From NCBI GenBank assembly GCA_017883265.1, contig JADGNX010000005.1, positions 1-38,176 on the forward strand: a stretch of 38,176 bases of DNA, in the 5' to 3' direction. The notes under the pieces were generated by a model, which saw only the letters and a list, made by a program, of their open reading frames with translations, did no database searches and was not told where the DNA came from. This document shows positions 1 to 8,402 of the stretch, one piece after another. The position numbers and the translations under genes are program-made. The number at the start of each line of letters is the position of its first letter. Positions within the stretch are counted from its first letter, which is position 1. Source of the stretch: Thermoanaerobaculia bacterium. GTDB taxonomy: Bacteria; Acidobacteriota; Thermoanaerobaculia; Gp7-AA8.

Positions 1-746
1 ATCCACTCCTCGCTCACCTCGAGCACCTTGCCCACCGCCGCGATGATCGCCGCCATCGCCGGCCGCCCTACATGCCGCTGCGCTCGCGGATAGTCGTCGT
101 GACGGGGCTTCGACTCCACGATTCCTCGCACTTCCTTGATCCACTCCTCGCTGCCGAGGTAGATCTGGTTCTCGATCTTGTCCCACAGCCGCTCTTTCGA
201 GTCGATCTTCTCCTCTACATAGTCGCGGTAGTTGCTCTGCCACCACGAGAGCTCGCCGAAGAACGGCTCGAGCTTATGGACAGCCAGCCACTTCGGCGCC
301 GGCTCGAGCCCAGCCGTGGCCCGGTAGCTGCTCCACTTCCAATCCTCAGGCCGCTTGACCATCCCCGCCGCCACCGGGTTGAGCACGATGTAGCGGGCCA
401 CCTCGGTCAGGTACGTATCCCTCTCGATCAGATCCGAGTGGAAGCGGTCGCCGAACAGATGCCCCGTCCTCTTGTGCCGGCGGTTGAACCAGCTCACGTA
501 GCTGCCGAGAAGCCACTTCATGCCGTCCGAGAGGTTGGGCTCCGGCGTCTCGATCTCCAGATGGAAGTGATTGTCCATCTGGGTATATGTGGTGACGAGC
601 CAGTCGTAGTGGTCGACAGCCTCGCCCAGCAAGTCCAGGAAGTGCTGGCGGTCGCCGTCGTCGAGGAAGATGTCCTGGCCGCCGTTGCCGCGGGATCGAA
701 CGTGATGAATCGCTCCGGGATACTCGATGCGTGCTTGTCGTGCCAT
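1..746 (-). CDS. REP-associated tyrosine transposase (RAYT; Y1_Tnp/IS200-like), 3' end truncated by window edge
   Basis: Reverse-strand frame open from ATG at 746 to position 1 (absent from the ORF track because it has no stop in the window): MARQARIEYPGAIHHVRSRGNGGQDIFLDDGDRQHFLDLLGEAVDHYDWLVTTYTQMDNHFHLEIETPEPNLSDGMKWLLGSYVSWFNRRHKRTGHLFGDRFHSDLIERDTYLTEVARYIVLNPVAAGMVKRPEDWKWSSYRATAG..., with NHFHL (HxH), the RTGHLF/GDRF block and the RYIVLNPV block typical of RAYTs. Confidence 0.93.
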   Translation of the reverse strand, partial: MARQARIEYPGAIHHVRSRGNGGQDIFLDDGDRQHFLDLLGEAVDHYDWLVTTYTQMDNHFHLEIETPEPNLSDGMKWLLGSYVSWFNRRHKRTGHLFGDRFHSDLIERDTYLTEVARYIVLNPVAAGMVKRPEDWKWSSYRATAGLEPAPKWLAVHKLEPFFGELSWWQSNYRDYVEEKIDSKERLWDKIENQIYLGSEEWIKEVRGIVESKPRHDDYPRAQRHVGRPAMAAIIAAVGKVLEVSEEW

Positions 747-747
747 G

Positions 748-766
748 AACCGAGGATCCCTCGGTT
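748..766 (-). promoter_or_regulatory. Perfect 8-bp hairpin (AACCGAGG-ATC-CCTCGGTT) directly upstream of the RAYT start codon
   Basis: Arms 748-755 and 759-766; separated by 1 nt from the ATG (746..744); covers the only GAGG-like SD candidate. Confidence 0.6.
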
Positions 767-1019
767 CTGCGAGCGCGCCAGGAATTTCGTGCACTCCAGC
801 CCCTCAAAAACCCAAACTCCCTCTGGGAATGCTGATCTCTTCGCGGTCCAGCGGGATCGCCATCTACGAGCCGTAGAGTGGCTTAATGAAAACCACCGCG
901 AAGAGCCAAGCGCGATCATCGACCAGGCGCCTGACAGAGAACAAGAGCCGGATCGCGACACGGGCGCGGGCCCAAGGCGACAAGGGCGGGATCGCTGCCC
1001 CGGCGCCCGACAGCCAACC

Positions 1020-1138
1020 GAAGCTGCGTCCCCAAAAAATCGTCCCCAAAAAATCCAAAAATCGTCGCGATGAAACCCGTAACGAGAACAGAAGCTGCGT
1101 CCCCCCAAAGACCGGGAGATGACAGAAGCTGCGTCCCC
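1020..1138 (+). repeat. REP-like repeat cluster: three copies of GAAGCTGCGTCCCC plus a 14-bp tandem duplication
   Basis: GAAGCTGCGTCCCC at 1020-1033, 1091-1104, 1125-1138, all same orientation; CGTCCCCAAAAAAT duplicated in tandem at 1027-1040 and 1041-1054. Confidence 0.9.
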
Positions 1139-1208
1139 ATTCACCTCCAGGAGCGAGGCGCCCGGGTGGGAGTGCGGGCGGCGGACCGCCGCACTCCGGG
1201 GAGAAGCT

Positions 1209-4200
1209 TTATTTTCCTGCGTAGAAGACCGGATCGCCGGAGAGGTTGTCGATGATCGAGCCGTACGCGAAGAGCGTGGCAGCCGAGTCGGTGTGCGCCT
1301 GGAGGGTAAACGATCCGAGCGCGGCCGCGTTGAGGGCGGGGAAGAGAGCGCTGACCGACGTCTGGATTGATGATTTCGGCTGGAGGTTGATGTTGGTGCC
1401 GGCGAGCGTCTGCCCGTTCGGCGAGAAGAGGGAGACCGTGACGCCGATGGCCTGGTCCGCGGTATTGACCAGTCCGAGGTTGGAGCGATATGAGGAGTCG
1501 GAGCGAAGCCCGGTAACGAACGAGTCTCGCGCGCCGGCGCGGATCGGATCGATCGACTGGCCATACGTCCCGCCGCTGTCGGATGTGGTGTATGTCCGGC
1601 TGGTGACGACCGGGCCGCTGCCGCCGCTCCAATCCAGTTGAAGCGCGCCGTTGCCGTTCCCGACGCCGAGCCACGATGAGACGTCGGCCAGCGTCGTCGA
1701 CTGCCGCGCGCCGATGCTCAGAGAGCGCGATGCCGCGCCGCGGTTGTCAGCACCTGTAGCCAGATATCGCAGCGATACAGACAGCGTCGAGGTGCCCGGA
1801 TTGAAGATCGTTACATCGCTTCGCCAGAAGGTTCCGTTGGCACCGCTGGCCCGTCCGACCGCCGGAACGAACATCTCTGAACCGGTGGAAGCAGCGACCG
1901 CCTGCACGTAGATCGGGTCCTGCGTGCGGTTGTCGATGATCGACGCATAGACGCTGGCGGATCCCGCCGTGTCCGTATCGATCTCGAGCGACATTCCGGA
2001 GAGCGATCGCCCGTTGAGCTCGGGGAAATACGAAGTGACTGCCGACTGCTGAAAGTTCTGCGGCGGGAGGGTCAGCTGCCGGACGGCGATGCGATTGGCC
2101 GCTGAATCATAGAGAGACAGCGTCGCTGCTACCGCGGCGGTGCTGCGGTTGACCAGGCCAATGTTGCTTCGGAAATCGGCGTTCGCCTGCAGGCCGGTCA
2201 GGTAGACCGTCCGCTGTAGATCGGCATTGCTCACGTCGGGAACGGCCTGGCCGTAGGTTCCGGACGATCCGTCGGTGAAGGTGCGGCTGTTGACCTTGAT
2301 CTGCGGCGATGAGAGCGGGCTGGTGGCCTCGATCGTGATGGCGCCGGAGCCGCTGCCAAGGGCGAAAAGGTCGACGAGAGCGTTCGAATAGTCAGCTGTC
2401 TGCCTCGGTCCGAGCACGATGGAGTGGGTCAATACCGCGCCGCCGGCACCCGGGACGAAAACGAGATTGAGGTTCGCAGAATCAGAGCCGGCATTGAAGA
2501 GAGTCAATTCCGTGCGCCAGACCGAGCCGCCGAGGCCGTTCGTCTGAGCGGCGGCGGAGATGAGCGACCGGAATGCGACCGAGGTGCCGGCGACGGTAAG
2601 GGACTTCGAAGCCGTGCCGCTGGTCTGGCCGTTGGAGGCTGTGAGCGTCACGTTGTAGGTTCCGGGGCCGGGGTAGGCGTGTGTCGGATTCTTCCCGGCC
2701 GAGGTCCCGCCATCGCCGAACGACCACGACCAGCTGGCCGGCGAGCCGCTCGATTGATCGAGGAACTGCACCTGCTGACCAGCGATCGGCGCAGACGGCG
2801 TTGCGGTGAACGAGGCCGTGACAGCGGGCGACGCCGGAGTGCTCTGGGTGACTGTGATGGAGCGCTGCAGGGTTGAGGATTGCGAGCCGGACGATGCGGT
2901 AAGGGTCACCGTGTAGGAACCCGCGGTCGCGAACCGGTGGGTCGGGTTTTGCGCGGTCGCGCCAGTCCCATCGCCGAAGCTCCAGGACCACGCTGCGACG
3001 CCGCCTGTCGATTGATCGACGAACGAGACTGTCTGGTCGGTCGTGGGGGCCGCTGGTGAGTAGATGAACGACGCAGCGATCGCCGATGTGGGAAGCGCAG
3101 CGATGTTGACGGTTACCGTATTGGAGGCAGCCGACTGGCCGGCGCTGTTGCTCGCCGTCAGGTAGAAACGATAGCTGCCGGCGGTGAGGTTGCTGACGGT
3201 ACCTGAAGTGACATTCGCAGCAACGCTTCCGATGTTGGCGAACGATCCGCTGCCGCTGGCCATGAAGACCGTTTCGGAGGTCTCGTTCGTGGCGTTGTCA
3301 TGCCATGAAAGCGTGACGCTCGCGCCTGAGACGGACGCGGTCAGGCTGGAAGGAGCCGTTGGGACGCCGGGGGTCGGCGTCGGCCCGGGTGCCGGGGTGG
3401 TGCCGTTCGGATAGAGCCAGCGCGCCGCGAGCTGATCGTCGGCGCGAAGCGACGGACCGATGCCGGTGACCGTCGGATACATGAGGGCAGTCGAGTCGGT
3501 GCTGTGCCCGAATCCGAGCGTATGCCCGAACTCATGCGCCACGATCTCGGCGAGCGTAGCGCTCGGTATGCCCTGACTCGGCGAGACATTGTCCTGAATC
3601 ACCAGGTTCCCCTCGGTGATGTTCCAGGCCTGATAAGTCTGCTGTGGATGCGAAGGGTCCGCAGCAAAGGGCGATGTCCAGGACTTGCTGCTGGAGACAC
3701 CGCTGAAGCCTCCCTGTCCCACCACGCCGCCGGTCGAAGGATTCCACGAGCCGGCGATGTCCTGAGTCGGATCGTTGAAATCGATCTCGTTGAAGCCGTT
3801 GACTGCGGCGTTGCCGCCCGGCGCTTTGGTCGTGACCCCGGCATAGTTGTAGAGGATCTTCGCTCCGCCATAGCTGGTCCATGCAGCCATGGCCGTGCTG
3901 ATCTCATTCACGCCGCCGCCCGAGTAACCGGGCTGCGTGCCGATGGAGTACCAGGGGACGCTCGTTCCACTGTCGAATGCGAACCAGCGATAGATGGTGG
4001 GCTCGGAGATGACTGTGAAGTCGGGCCTGGTCGTAAAACCGTTTGTAGCTGACTTGAGGACTTCACCGCTGACCGAGTAGTCCTGCTGTGCCTGACGCCC
4101 CGCAACACGGTTCCGTACGAAGGTCTCGAAGCGCGACGCGTCGCGCTGCGCGTTGGTCGTCTGCAATGGCTGGAAGTCGCGGTTGAGCAGCGTGGTGTTC

Positions 4201-4643
4201 GGATAATGCTCGTCGCGGGCCCAGATCCGGACTCCGTCCCGCGTCACCGCGGAGGTGAATTTGCCGACGAAAAGGTCAGCTGTCTGATAGTCGCCACGCG
4301 GAGTGGCGATCAGGAAGGCGAGGACGCTCTCCCCCACCTTGTAAGCCGGCGCGCCGAAGATGACGGTGATGCGGTTGTCGATTTGACCGCCGATCTCACG
4401 AATGATGGCTTCACTCCCCACCCCATCACCCTTGAGGACATTGGAAACGGAGATGTGGGTCTCGGTCCAGATATGGCCACTGCGGTCGACGGGCGTGGAT
4501 GAGAGGACTGTCCCCTCGATGATTGCGGTCGACTTGGCTACGAGTTGATCGTCGGTCGGGACGATGATGGTGGTGGCGCGGGACGACGAGACTCCCACAA
4601 TCATCAAGACAAACGTCAACCAGTACACTCGAAAGCGATTCAT
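1209..4643 (-). CDS. Secreted metzincin (matrixin-like) metalloprotease with FN3-like and two PKD domains and a duplicated C-terminal module
   Basis: 1144 aa; N-terminal signal-like segment; HEFGHTLGFGHSTDSTALMYPT (HExGHxxGxxH plus Met-turn); two SFGDG PKD repeats; SD AGGAG upstream of ATG. Confidence 0.9.
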   Translation of the reverse strand: MNRFRVYWLTFVLMIVGVSSSRATTIIVPTDDQLVAKSTAIIEGTVLSSTPVDRSGHIWTETHISVSNVLKGDGVGSEAIIREIGGQIDNRITVIFGAPAYKVGESVLAFLIATPRGDYQTADLFVGKFTSAVTRDGVRIWARDEHYPNTTLLNRDFQPLQTTNAQRDASRFETFVRNRVAGRQAQQDYSVSGEVLKSATNGFTTRPDFTVISEPTIYRWFAFDSGTSVPWYSIGTQPGYSGGGVNEISTAMAAWTSYGGAKILYNYAGVTTKAPGGNAAVNGFNEIDFNDPTQDIAGSWNPSTGGVVGQGGFSGVSSSKSWTSPFAADPSHPQQTYQAWNITEGNLVIQDNVSPSQGIPSATLAEIVAHEFGHTLGFGHSTDSTALMYPTVTGIGPSLRADDQLAARWLYPNGTTPAPGPTPTPGVPTAPSSLTASVSGASVTLSWHDNATNETSETVFMASGSGSFANIGSVAANVTSGTVSNLTAGSYRFYLTASNSAGQSAASNTVTVNIAALPTSAIAASFIYSPAAPTTDQTVSFVDQSTGGVAAWSWSFGDGTGATAQNPTHRFATAGSYTVTLTASSGSQSSTLQRSITVTQSTPASPAVTASFTATPSAPIAGQQVQFLDQSSGSPASWSWSFGDGGTSAGKNPTHAYPGPGTYNVTLTASNGQTSGTASKSLTVAGTSVAFRSLISAAAQTNGLGGSVWRTELTLFNAGSDSANLNLVFVPGAGGAVLTHSIVLGPRQTADYSNALVDLFALGSGSGAITIEATSPLSSPQIKVNSRTFTDGSSGTYGQAVPDVSNADLQRTVYLTGLQANADFRSNIGLVNRSTAAVAATLSLYDSAANRIAVRQLTLPPQNFQQSAVTSYFPELNGRSLSGMSLEIDTDTAGSASVYASIIDNRTQDPIYVQAVAASTGSEMFVPAVGRASGANGTFWRSDVTIFNPGTSTLSVSLRYLATGADNRGAASRSLSIGARQSTTLADVSSWLGVGNGNGALQLDWSGGSGPVVTSRTYTTSDSGGTYGQSIDPIRAGARDSFVTGLRSDSSYRSNLGLVNTADQAIGVTVSLFSPNGQTLAGTNINLQPKSSIQTSVSALFPALNAAALGSFTLQAHTDSAATLFAYGSIIDNLSGDPVFYAGK

Positions 4644-4913
4644 TTGGACTCCTATCAGTCAGAAACGGATTTGACCGCACGAGGCTCTTCCCGGGAAGGT
4701 ACGCCAGCGGGAGGATGCGGATTTGAGGTGCCGATGAGGCATCAGGTACGAAAGTTATTGAGCGTAACTAAGGAGCCCTCGCAAATCATTCCAGAATGGT
4801 CGTTGTGCGAACCTTCCGATTGGATCTCCGCAGCGGAAAAGGCGATGTAAATATCTGATATAGAAACGTTTACGTCCGCTAAGGATGGTGGAGGACGCGC
4901 GCTCGTGCGGCCT

Positions 4914-4958
4914 CGGCCGGTCGCAGCCGGCCACCACCCGCCGGCGGCCGAGGCGGCC
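4914..4958. repeat. GC-rich nested inverted repeat
   Basis: GCCTCGGCCG ... CGGCCGAGGC arms with an inner GGCCGG-TCGCAG-CCGGCC hairpin, in the intergenic region between the metalloprotease and the BON protein. Confidence 0.5.
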
Positions 4959-5059
4959 GCCGCTCCACTCAGACGGCTGAATATCGCACTACTCGCCGGA
5001 GCGACCTCTGCTTCACGGAACAGGCCGTCATAAGATGCGCCCTGAAGGGAGTCTCAGCA

Positions 5060-5578
5060 ATGCGCAACCAACGTCAGCTTCCGGCTCTCGCGCTCATGCT
5101 CTGCCTGTCGCTCCTCGCTGCCTCGAGAGCGACCGGGCAGAACAATGCCATCAATCTCACGAGCAAATTCTTGAAGGGGGGCATTCGAATCGACCACCTC
5201 CTCGTCTATTCGCTTTCAGGGATCGTCGTCCTGCGCGGAAGCACCAGCGACCAGTCGAAGTCGCTTCAGGCGCTTCACTTCGCTCGCAAGCTCGGATACA
5301 AGCGGATCGCAAACCTCATCCAGATCACCTCTCCACCCGACGACGCCGCCATCATCCGATCGGCTGAGCGTCAGCTGGATCAGGAACGAGCACTCGGAGG
5401 ATGCAGATTCCACATCGAATGCAAGCTCGGAGTGGTACGCCTCACCGGCCGGATTCACCGGGACATGCAGCGGGATATCGCCGTCAACACGGTGCGGAGG
5501 ATCGACGGCGTCAAGGAGGTCCACGCCACCTTCACTTACGATGTGGCCAGTCCCTCGCCAGCCCGGAAACGGGCCTAG
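5060..5578 (+). CDS. Secreted BON-domain protein
   Basis: 172 aa with signal peptide; LSGIVVLRGSTSDQ... and GVVRLTGRIHRDMQRDIAVNTVRRIDGVKEVHATFTY are BON-like; SD AAGGGAG upstream. Confidence 0.7.
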   Translation: MRNQRQLPALALMLCLSLLAASRATGQNNAINLTSKFLKGGIRIDHLLVYSLSGIVVLRGSTSDQSKSLQALHFARKLGYKRIANLIQITSPPDDAAIIRSAERQLDQERALGGCRFHIECKLGVVRLTGRIHRDMQRDIAVNTVRRIDGVKEVHATFTYDVASPSPARKRA

Positions 5579-5658
5579 GCCCGCATTTCTCAGGGCCTGG
5601 CAAATCGCCGGGAAATGATCAAGATGCCGCCGTGTTAGCCTGTCCATCGCGGCCACAG

Positions 5659-5733
5659 TGGGGAGTCGCCAAGTGGTAAGGCATCGGTCTTTGGAGCCGA
5701 CATTCGATGGTTCGAATCCATCCTCCCCAGCCA
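5659..5733 (+). tRNA. tRNA-Gln(UUG), CCA encoded
   Basis: TGGGGAG/CTCCCCA acceptor, GCC/GGC D-stem, anticodon arm TCGGT-CTTTGGA-GCCGA (anticodon TTG), T-arm GGTTCGAATCC, discriminator G plus CCA. Confidence 0.95.
5719..5733 (+). repeat. 15-bp direct repeat, copy 1 (tRNA-Gln 3' end; att-like)
   Basis: CATCCTCCCCAGCCA, identical to 6513-6527. Confidence 0.85.
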
Positions 5734-5779
5734 ATTCTTAACAGAACCTCGGGCCGCGGTTTAGTATCATTTCAAAGCC

Positions 5780-5956
5780 ATGGCATCCGAAACGGCTGAC
5801 CCGGTCATCGAGCTCTACAAGGCGAGTATCGATCGCACGTTGCTGCGAGAGAATCTACGGCTGACGCCGGAGGAGCGAGTGCGCAACCTGCAGCGATTGC
5901 AGACGCTCGCTGAAGCGGCGCGGGAAGCGGGCGCCGCGCGGCGCCGCCAGCGATGA
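5780..5956 (+). CDS. 58-aa charged small protein, translationally coupled to downstream nucleotidyltransferase
   Basis: ATG 5780 to TGA 5954-5956: MASETADPVIELYKASIDRTLLRENLRLTPEERVRNLQRLQTLAEAAREAGAARRRQR. Below the 60-aa cutoff of the ORF track; its stop overlaps the next start as ATGA. Confidence 0.8.
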   Translation: MASETADPVIELYKASIDRTLLRENLRLTPEERVRNLQRLQTLAEAAREAGAARRRQR

Positions 5957-6432
5957 CTGATTTCGAGGAGCTTATTCACCGCCTGCACAGATCGGGGGTG
6001 GATTTTCTGATCGTTGGCGGCCTGGCGGCAACGATTCACGGATCCGCACGGTTGACCCAGGACCTCGACATCGTCTATTCGCGGTCTGCTGAGAACATTG
6101 GCCGGCTGGTCGATGCGCTTGCCCCTCTTGCGCCCTACTTGCGGGGTGCGCCTGAGGGGCTGCCATTCCGACTCGACGCCGAAACAGTGCGTAGCGGATT
6201 GAATTTCACGCTCCAGACACGCGTGGGAGCGCTCGACCTCCTCGGCGAGATCACCGGTGGGGGAAATTACGCAGCTCTTCATCGGCACACGATCACGGTC
6301 GTGCTCTTTGGCGTGCCGGTCGCGGCCCTTGATCTGGACACACTCATTCGCGTTAAGCGCGCGGCGGGACGACCGAAAGATCTCGAGGTAATCGCGGAGC
6401 TCGAAGCGTTGCGCGAGGAACAGCGGGGGTGA
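5953..6432 (+). CDS. MNT-fold (DNA polymerase beta-type) nucleotidyltransferase, AbiEii/DUF6036-like
   Basis: 159 aa; FLIVGGLAATIHGSARLTQDLDIVYS (GS...DLD) and a downstream Asp in GALDLLGEI; IRVKRAAGRPKDLEVIAELEAL typical of this family. Confidence 0.88.
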   Translation: MTDFEELIHRLHRSGVDFLIVGGLAATIHGSARLTQDLDIVYSRSAENIGRLVDALAPLAPYLRGAPEGLPFRLDAETVRSGLNFTLQTRVGALDLLGEITGGGNYAALHRHTITVVLFGVPVAALDLDTLIRVKRAAGRPKDLEVIAELEALREEQRG

Positions 6433-6512
6433 CGCCGGCTTTCAGTACCTGGAAGCGGAACAGGAAAGAGCCAGGGGGTTGGGGCCAGACCGACCGCGGT
6501 TCGAGAATCGTT

Positions 6513-6527
6513 CATCCTCCCCAGCCA
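6513..6527 (+). repeat. 15-bp direct repeat, copy 2 (displaced tRNA-Gln 3' end)
   Basis: CATCCTCCCCAGCCA, preceded by a perturbed T-arm-like GGTTCGAGAATCGTT (6499-6512). Confidence 0.8.
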
Positions 6528-7024
6528 CGGGTTGTCGAGCGCTAACTTTGGAATCACCGTTCAAAGTTGGCGATGAGAGGTCGGCCTGGCGATCACGGCA
6601 CGGTCAATCGGAAGCGCGTCCCAGCCGGCTGCGACGAGAGGCCCGTGCTCATGAAAACGGTTCCTCTCCCGGGTTCCTGTAGACATCCGCCCCACTTCCC
6701 GGTCGCTGCACTATGACCGGCCTCAGACCGTCGCCGGAAGCGGAACGCGCGGGGAATTTCTGGCCGAAGTCAAGGCCGGAAATGGCGGTCCCGCTTCCCT
6801 CTCAGAATTGGCAAACCTCGCCTTGCAGGGCGACTTATCATGAGGTACCTTACAAAGCGATAGCCCCTGAAATGATTGCCACTTGGCGGCGTCGAGCGGG
6901 TAGCGCGGGCTGATCCGAGGCAGGCGGGCTATGATGGCATGACGGAAGTCGCACACGAGAGTTTCCATGGCCAGGCAGCGCCGCCTTCCGGAAATATTGG
7001 ATGTCTCAGTTCGAGGAGGTTGCA

Positions 7025-7819
7025 ATGCGGGAGCTGACATCAGTCAGCCCGGATCAGATGCTGGGATGCGAGAGCTGCAACCGCGGCGTGCTCTGCTTTG
7101 ACACGTCGGCGATTGAGTGGGCGCGTCAGGGGCGAGACACGGCGGAGCCAAGGCCGACTCGCGTCGTTCTCTGCAGCGATCAACCGATCATGCGGAGCGC
7201 CCTGCACCTTTTGATCGACACGCGGAGCAACTACGAGGTGGCGATCGAGAGCGCCATCTGCCCCAACGCTCTCCGCCATCTCGACGGGACCGGAACCAAC
7301 GTGCTCCTCCTGGATTTCGATCTGAACGATCGATCCGAGGAGCGCCTCGCTACGCTGGAGTCGCTCCTGTCCGTAGCACCGAAAGTTCCGGTCCTCATCC
7401 TGACCACCGATCCGGATGCCGAGGCGTGTCATGTAGCGTTCCGCTTTGGCGTTCGTGGGATCGTGCTCAAGAGCAAGAGGCTCGACGACCTGTTCGGCGC
7501 CATCGACCGGATCCATCGTGGCGATACCTGGCTGGAAGGACCGGCGTTGCAGAAACTGCTCGACCAGGGGACGAAGAAAGCAAGCGCCGAAGACGTCCGG
7601 ATCGCTCAACTGACCAGGCGCGAGCGCGAGATCGTCAAAGTGGTGGCGGGCGGAAAGACCAATCGGCAGGTCAGCGAGGAGCTCTTCATTTCGGATGCGA
7701 CCGTTCGCCACCACCTCTGCACAATTTTCGACAAACTGGGCGTCTCGAGCCGCGGCGAGTTGATCGTCTACGCATACCGGAACGGCCTGGCCGACCGGAG
7801 ATCGCTCGAGGCGAACTGA
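7025..7819 (+). CDS. NarL/FixJ-family response regulator (receiver plus LuxR HTH)
   Basis: Receiver (LLLDFDL phosphoacceptor, LKSK lysine) and LuxR HTH LTRREREIVKVVAGGKTNRQVSEELFISDATVRHHLCTIFDKLGVSSRGEL; SD GAGGAGG supports ATG 7025. Confidence 0.93.
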   Translation: MRELTSVSPDQMLGCESCNRGVLCFDTSAIEWARQGRDTAEPRPTRVVLCSDQPIMRSALHLLIDTRSNYEVAIESAICPNALRHLDGTGTNVLLLDFDLNDRSEERLATLESLLSVAPKVPVLILTTDPDAEACHVAFRFGVRGIVLKSKRLDDLFGAIDRIHRGDTWLEGPALQKLLDQGTKKASAEDVRIAQLTRREREIVKVVAGGKTNRQVSEELFISDATVRHHLCTIFDKLGVSSRGELIVYAYRNGLADRRSLEAN

Positions 7820-7911
7820 AAGGACCTTCTGCACGACCGCTTGTCCAGGAAGCGGGCCAGTCGCCGCCGAGGCTCAGCCACCGTACGAGGGGCGGCGCCT
7901 TTCTGTCCGGT

Positions 7912-8286
7912 TCAGGGGGTCTTGGCCCCGGCGGCGCATTCGCCCACCAGCCGTACGAGCTCCTCGACCGCGAGCGGCTTGCGGAGAGCCGCTCGGACCG
8001 ATTCATGCTGCCCCAGCGTTTCCAGCGAAACAGCCGGCCCTCCGGTAGTCAGAAGGATGCACTTTTCGCCAGGCCGTTGCGCGCCGAGGTAGTCGATGAC
8101 CCATTGACCACCCAGCGTTGGCATCATGACGTCGAGCACGACGGCGTCGAAGTGCCGCGCCGACAGCATGGTGATCGCTTCGGTTCCATCGCCGGCCCCC
8201 GCCACTTCGTATCCGGAGAGCTCGAGCAGGTCGGCAAGCATGGTCCGCGTCGCAACGTCGTCGTCAACGATCAGTACGCTCGCCAT
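7912..8286 (-). CDS. Single-domain response regulator (receiver)
   Basis: MASVLIVDDDVATRTMLADLLELSGYEVAGAGDGTEAITMLSARHFDAVVLDVMMPTLGG...LRKPLAVEELVRLV; start trimmed from the longer ORF (8478) to ATG 8286. Confidence 0.9.
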   Translation of the reverse strand: MASVLIVDDDVATRTMLADLLELSGYEVAGAGDGTEAITMLSARHFDAVVLDVMMPTLGGQWVIDYLGAQRPGEKCILLTTGGPAVSLETLGQHESVRAALRKPLAVEELVRLVGECAAGAKTP

Positions 8287-8402
8287 GACGGCAAGTTTAC
8301 AACGCTCTTGGGCCAAGAGGGGAACCGAAGCTTTATTTACTTCGGTCTTTCCGAGCTCGCTGATCCGGCGCAGGGACACGGCGACGCGTTTTTTTGCTCT
8401 GA

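Noticed and set aside
72-1073. 333-aa plus-strand ORF (and 346-807, 518-1564 minus-strand ORFs)
   Set aside because: Antisense or out of frame to the RAYT gene and reading through the repeat cluster; no protein-like motifs.
6528-7000. Possible decayed gene or second tRNA downstream of the islet
   Set aside because: No intact cloverleaf and no continuous protein similarity recognisable by eye; only a 7-bp AACTTTG/CAAAGTT hairpin (6544-6568).
7040-7834. 264-aa minus-strand ORF
   Set aside because: Antisense shadow of the LuxR-type regulator.
8324-8346. ACCGAAG...CTTCGGT hairpin as a terminator
   Set aside because: 7-bp stem without a U-tract on the transcribed (minus) strand and it lies between two codirectional receiver genes; weak evidence.
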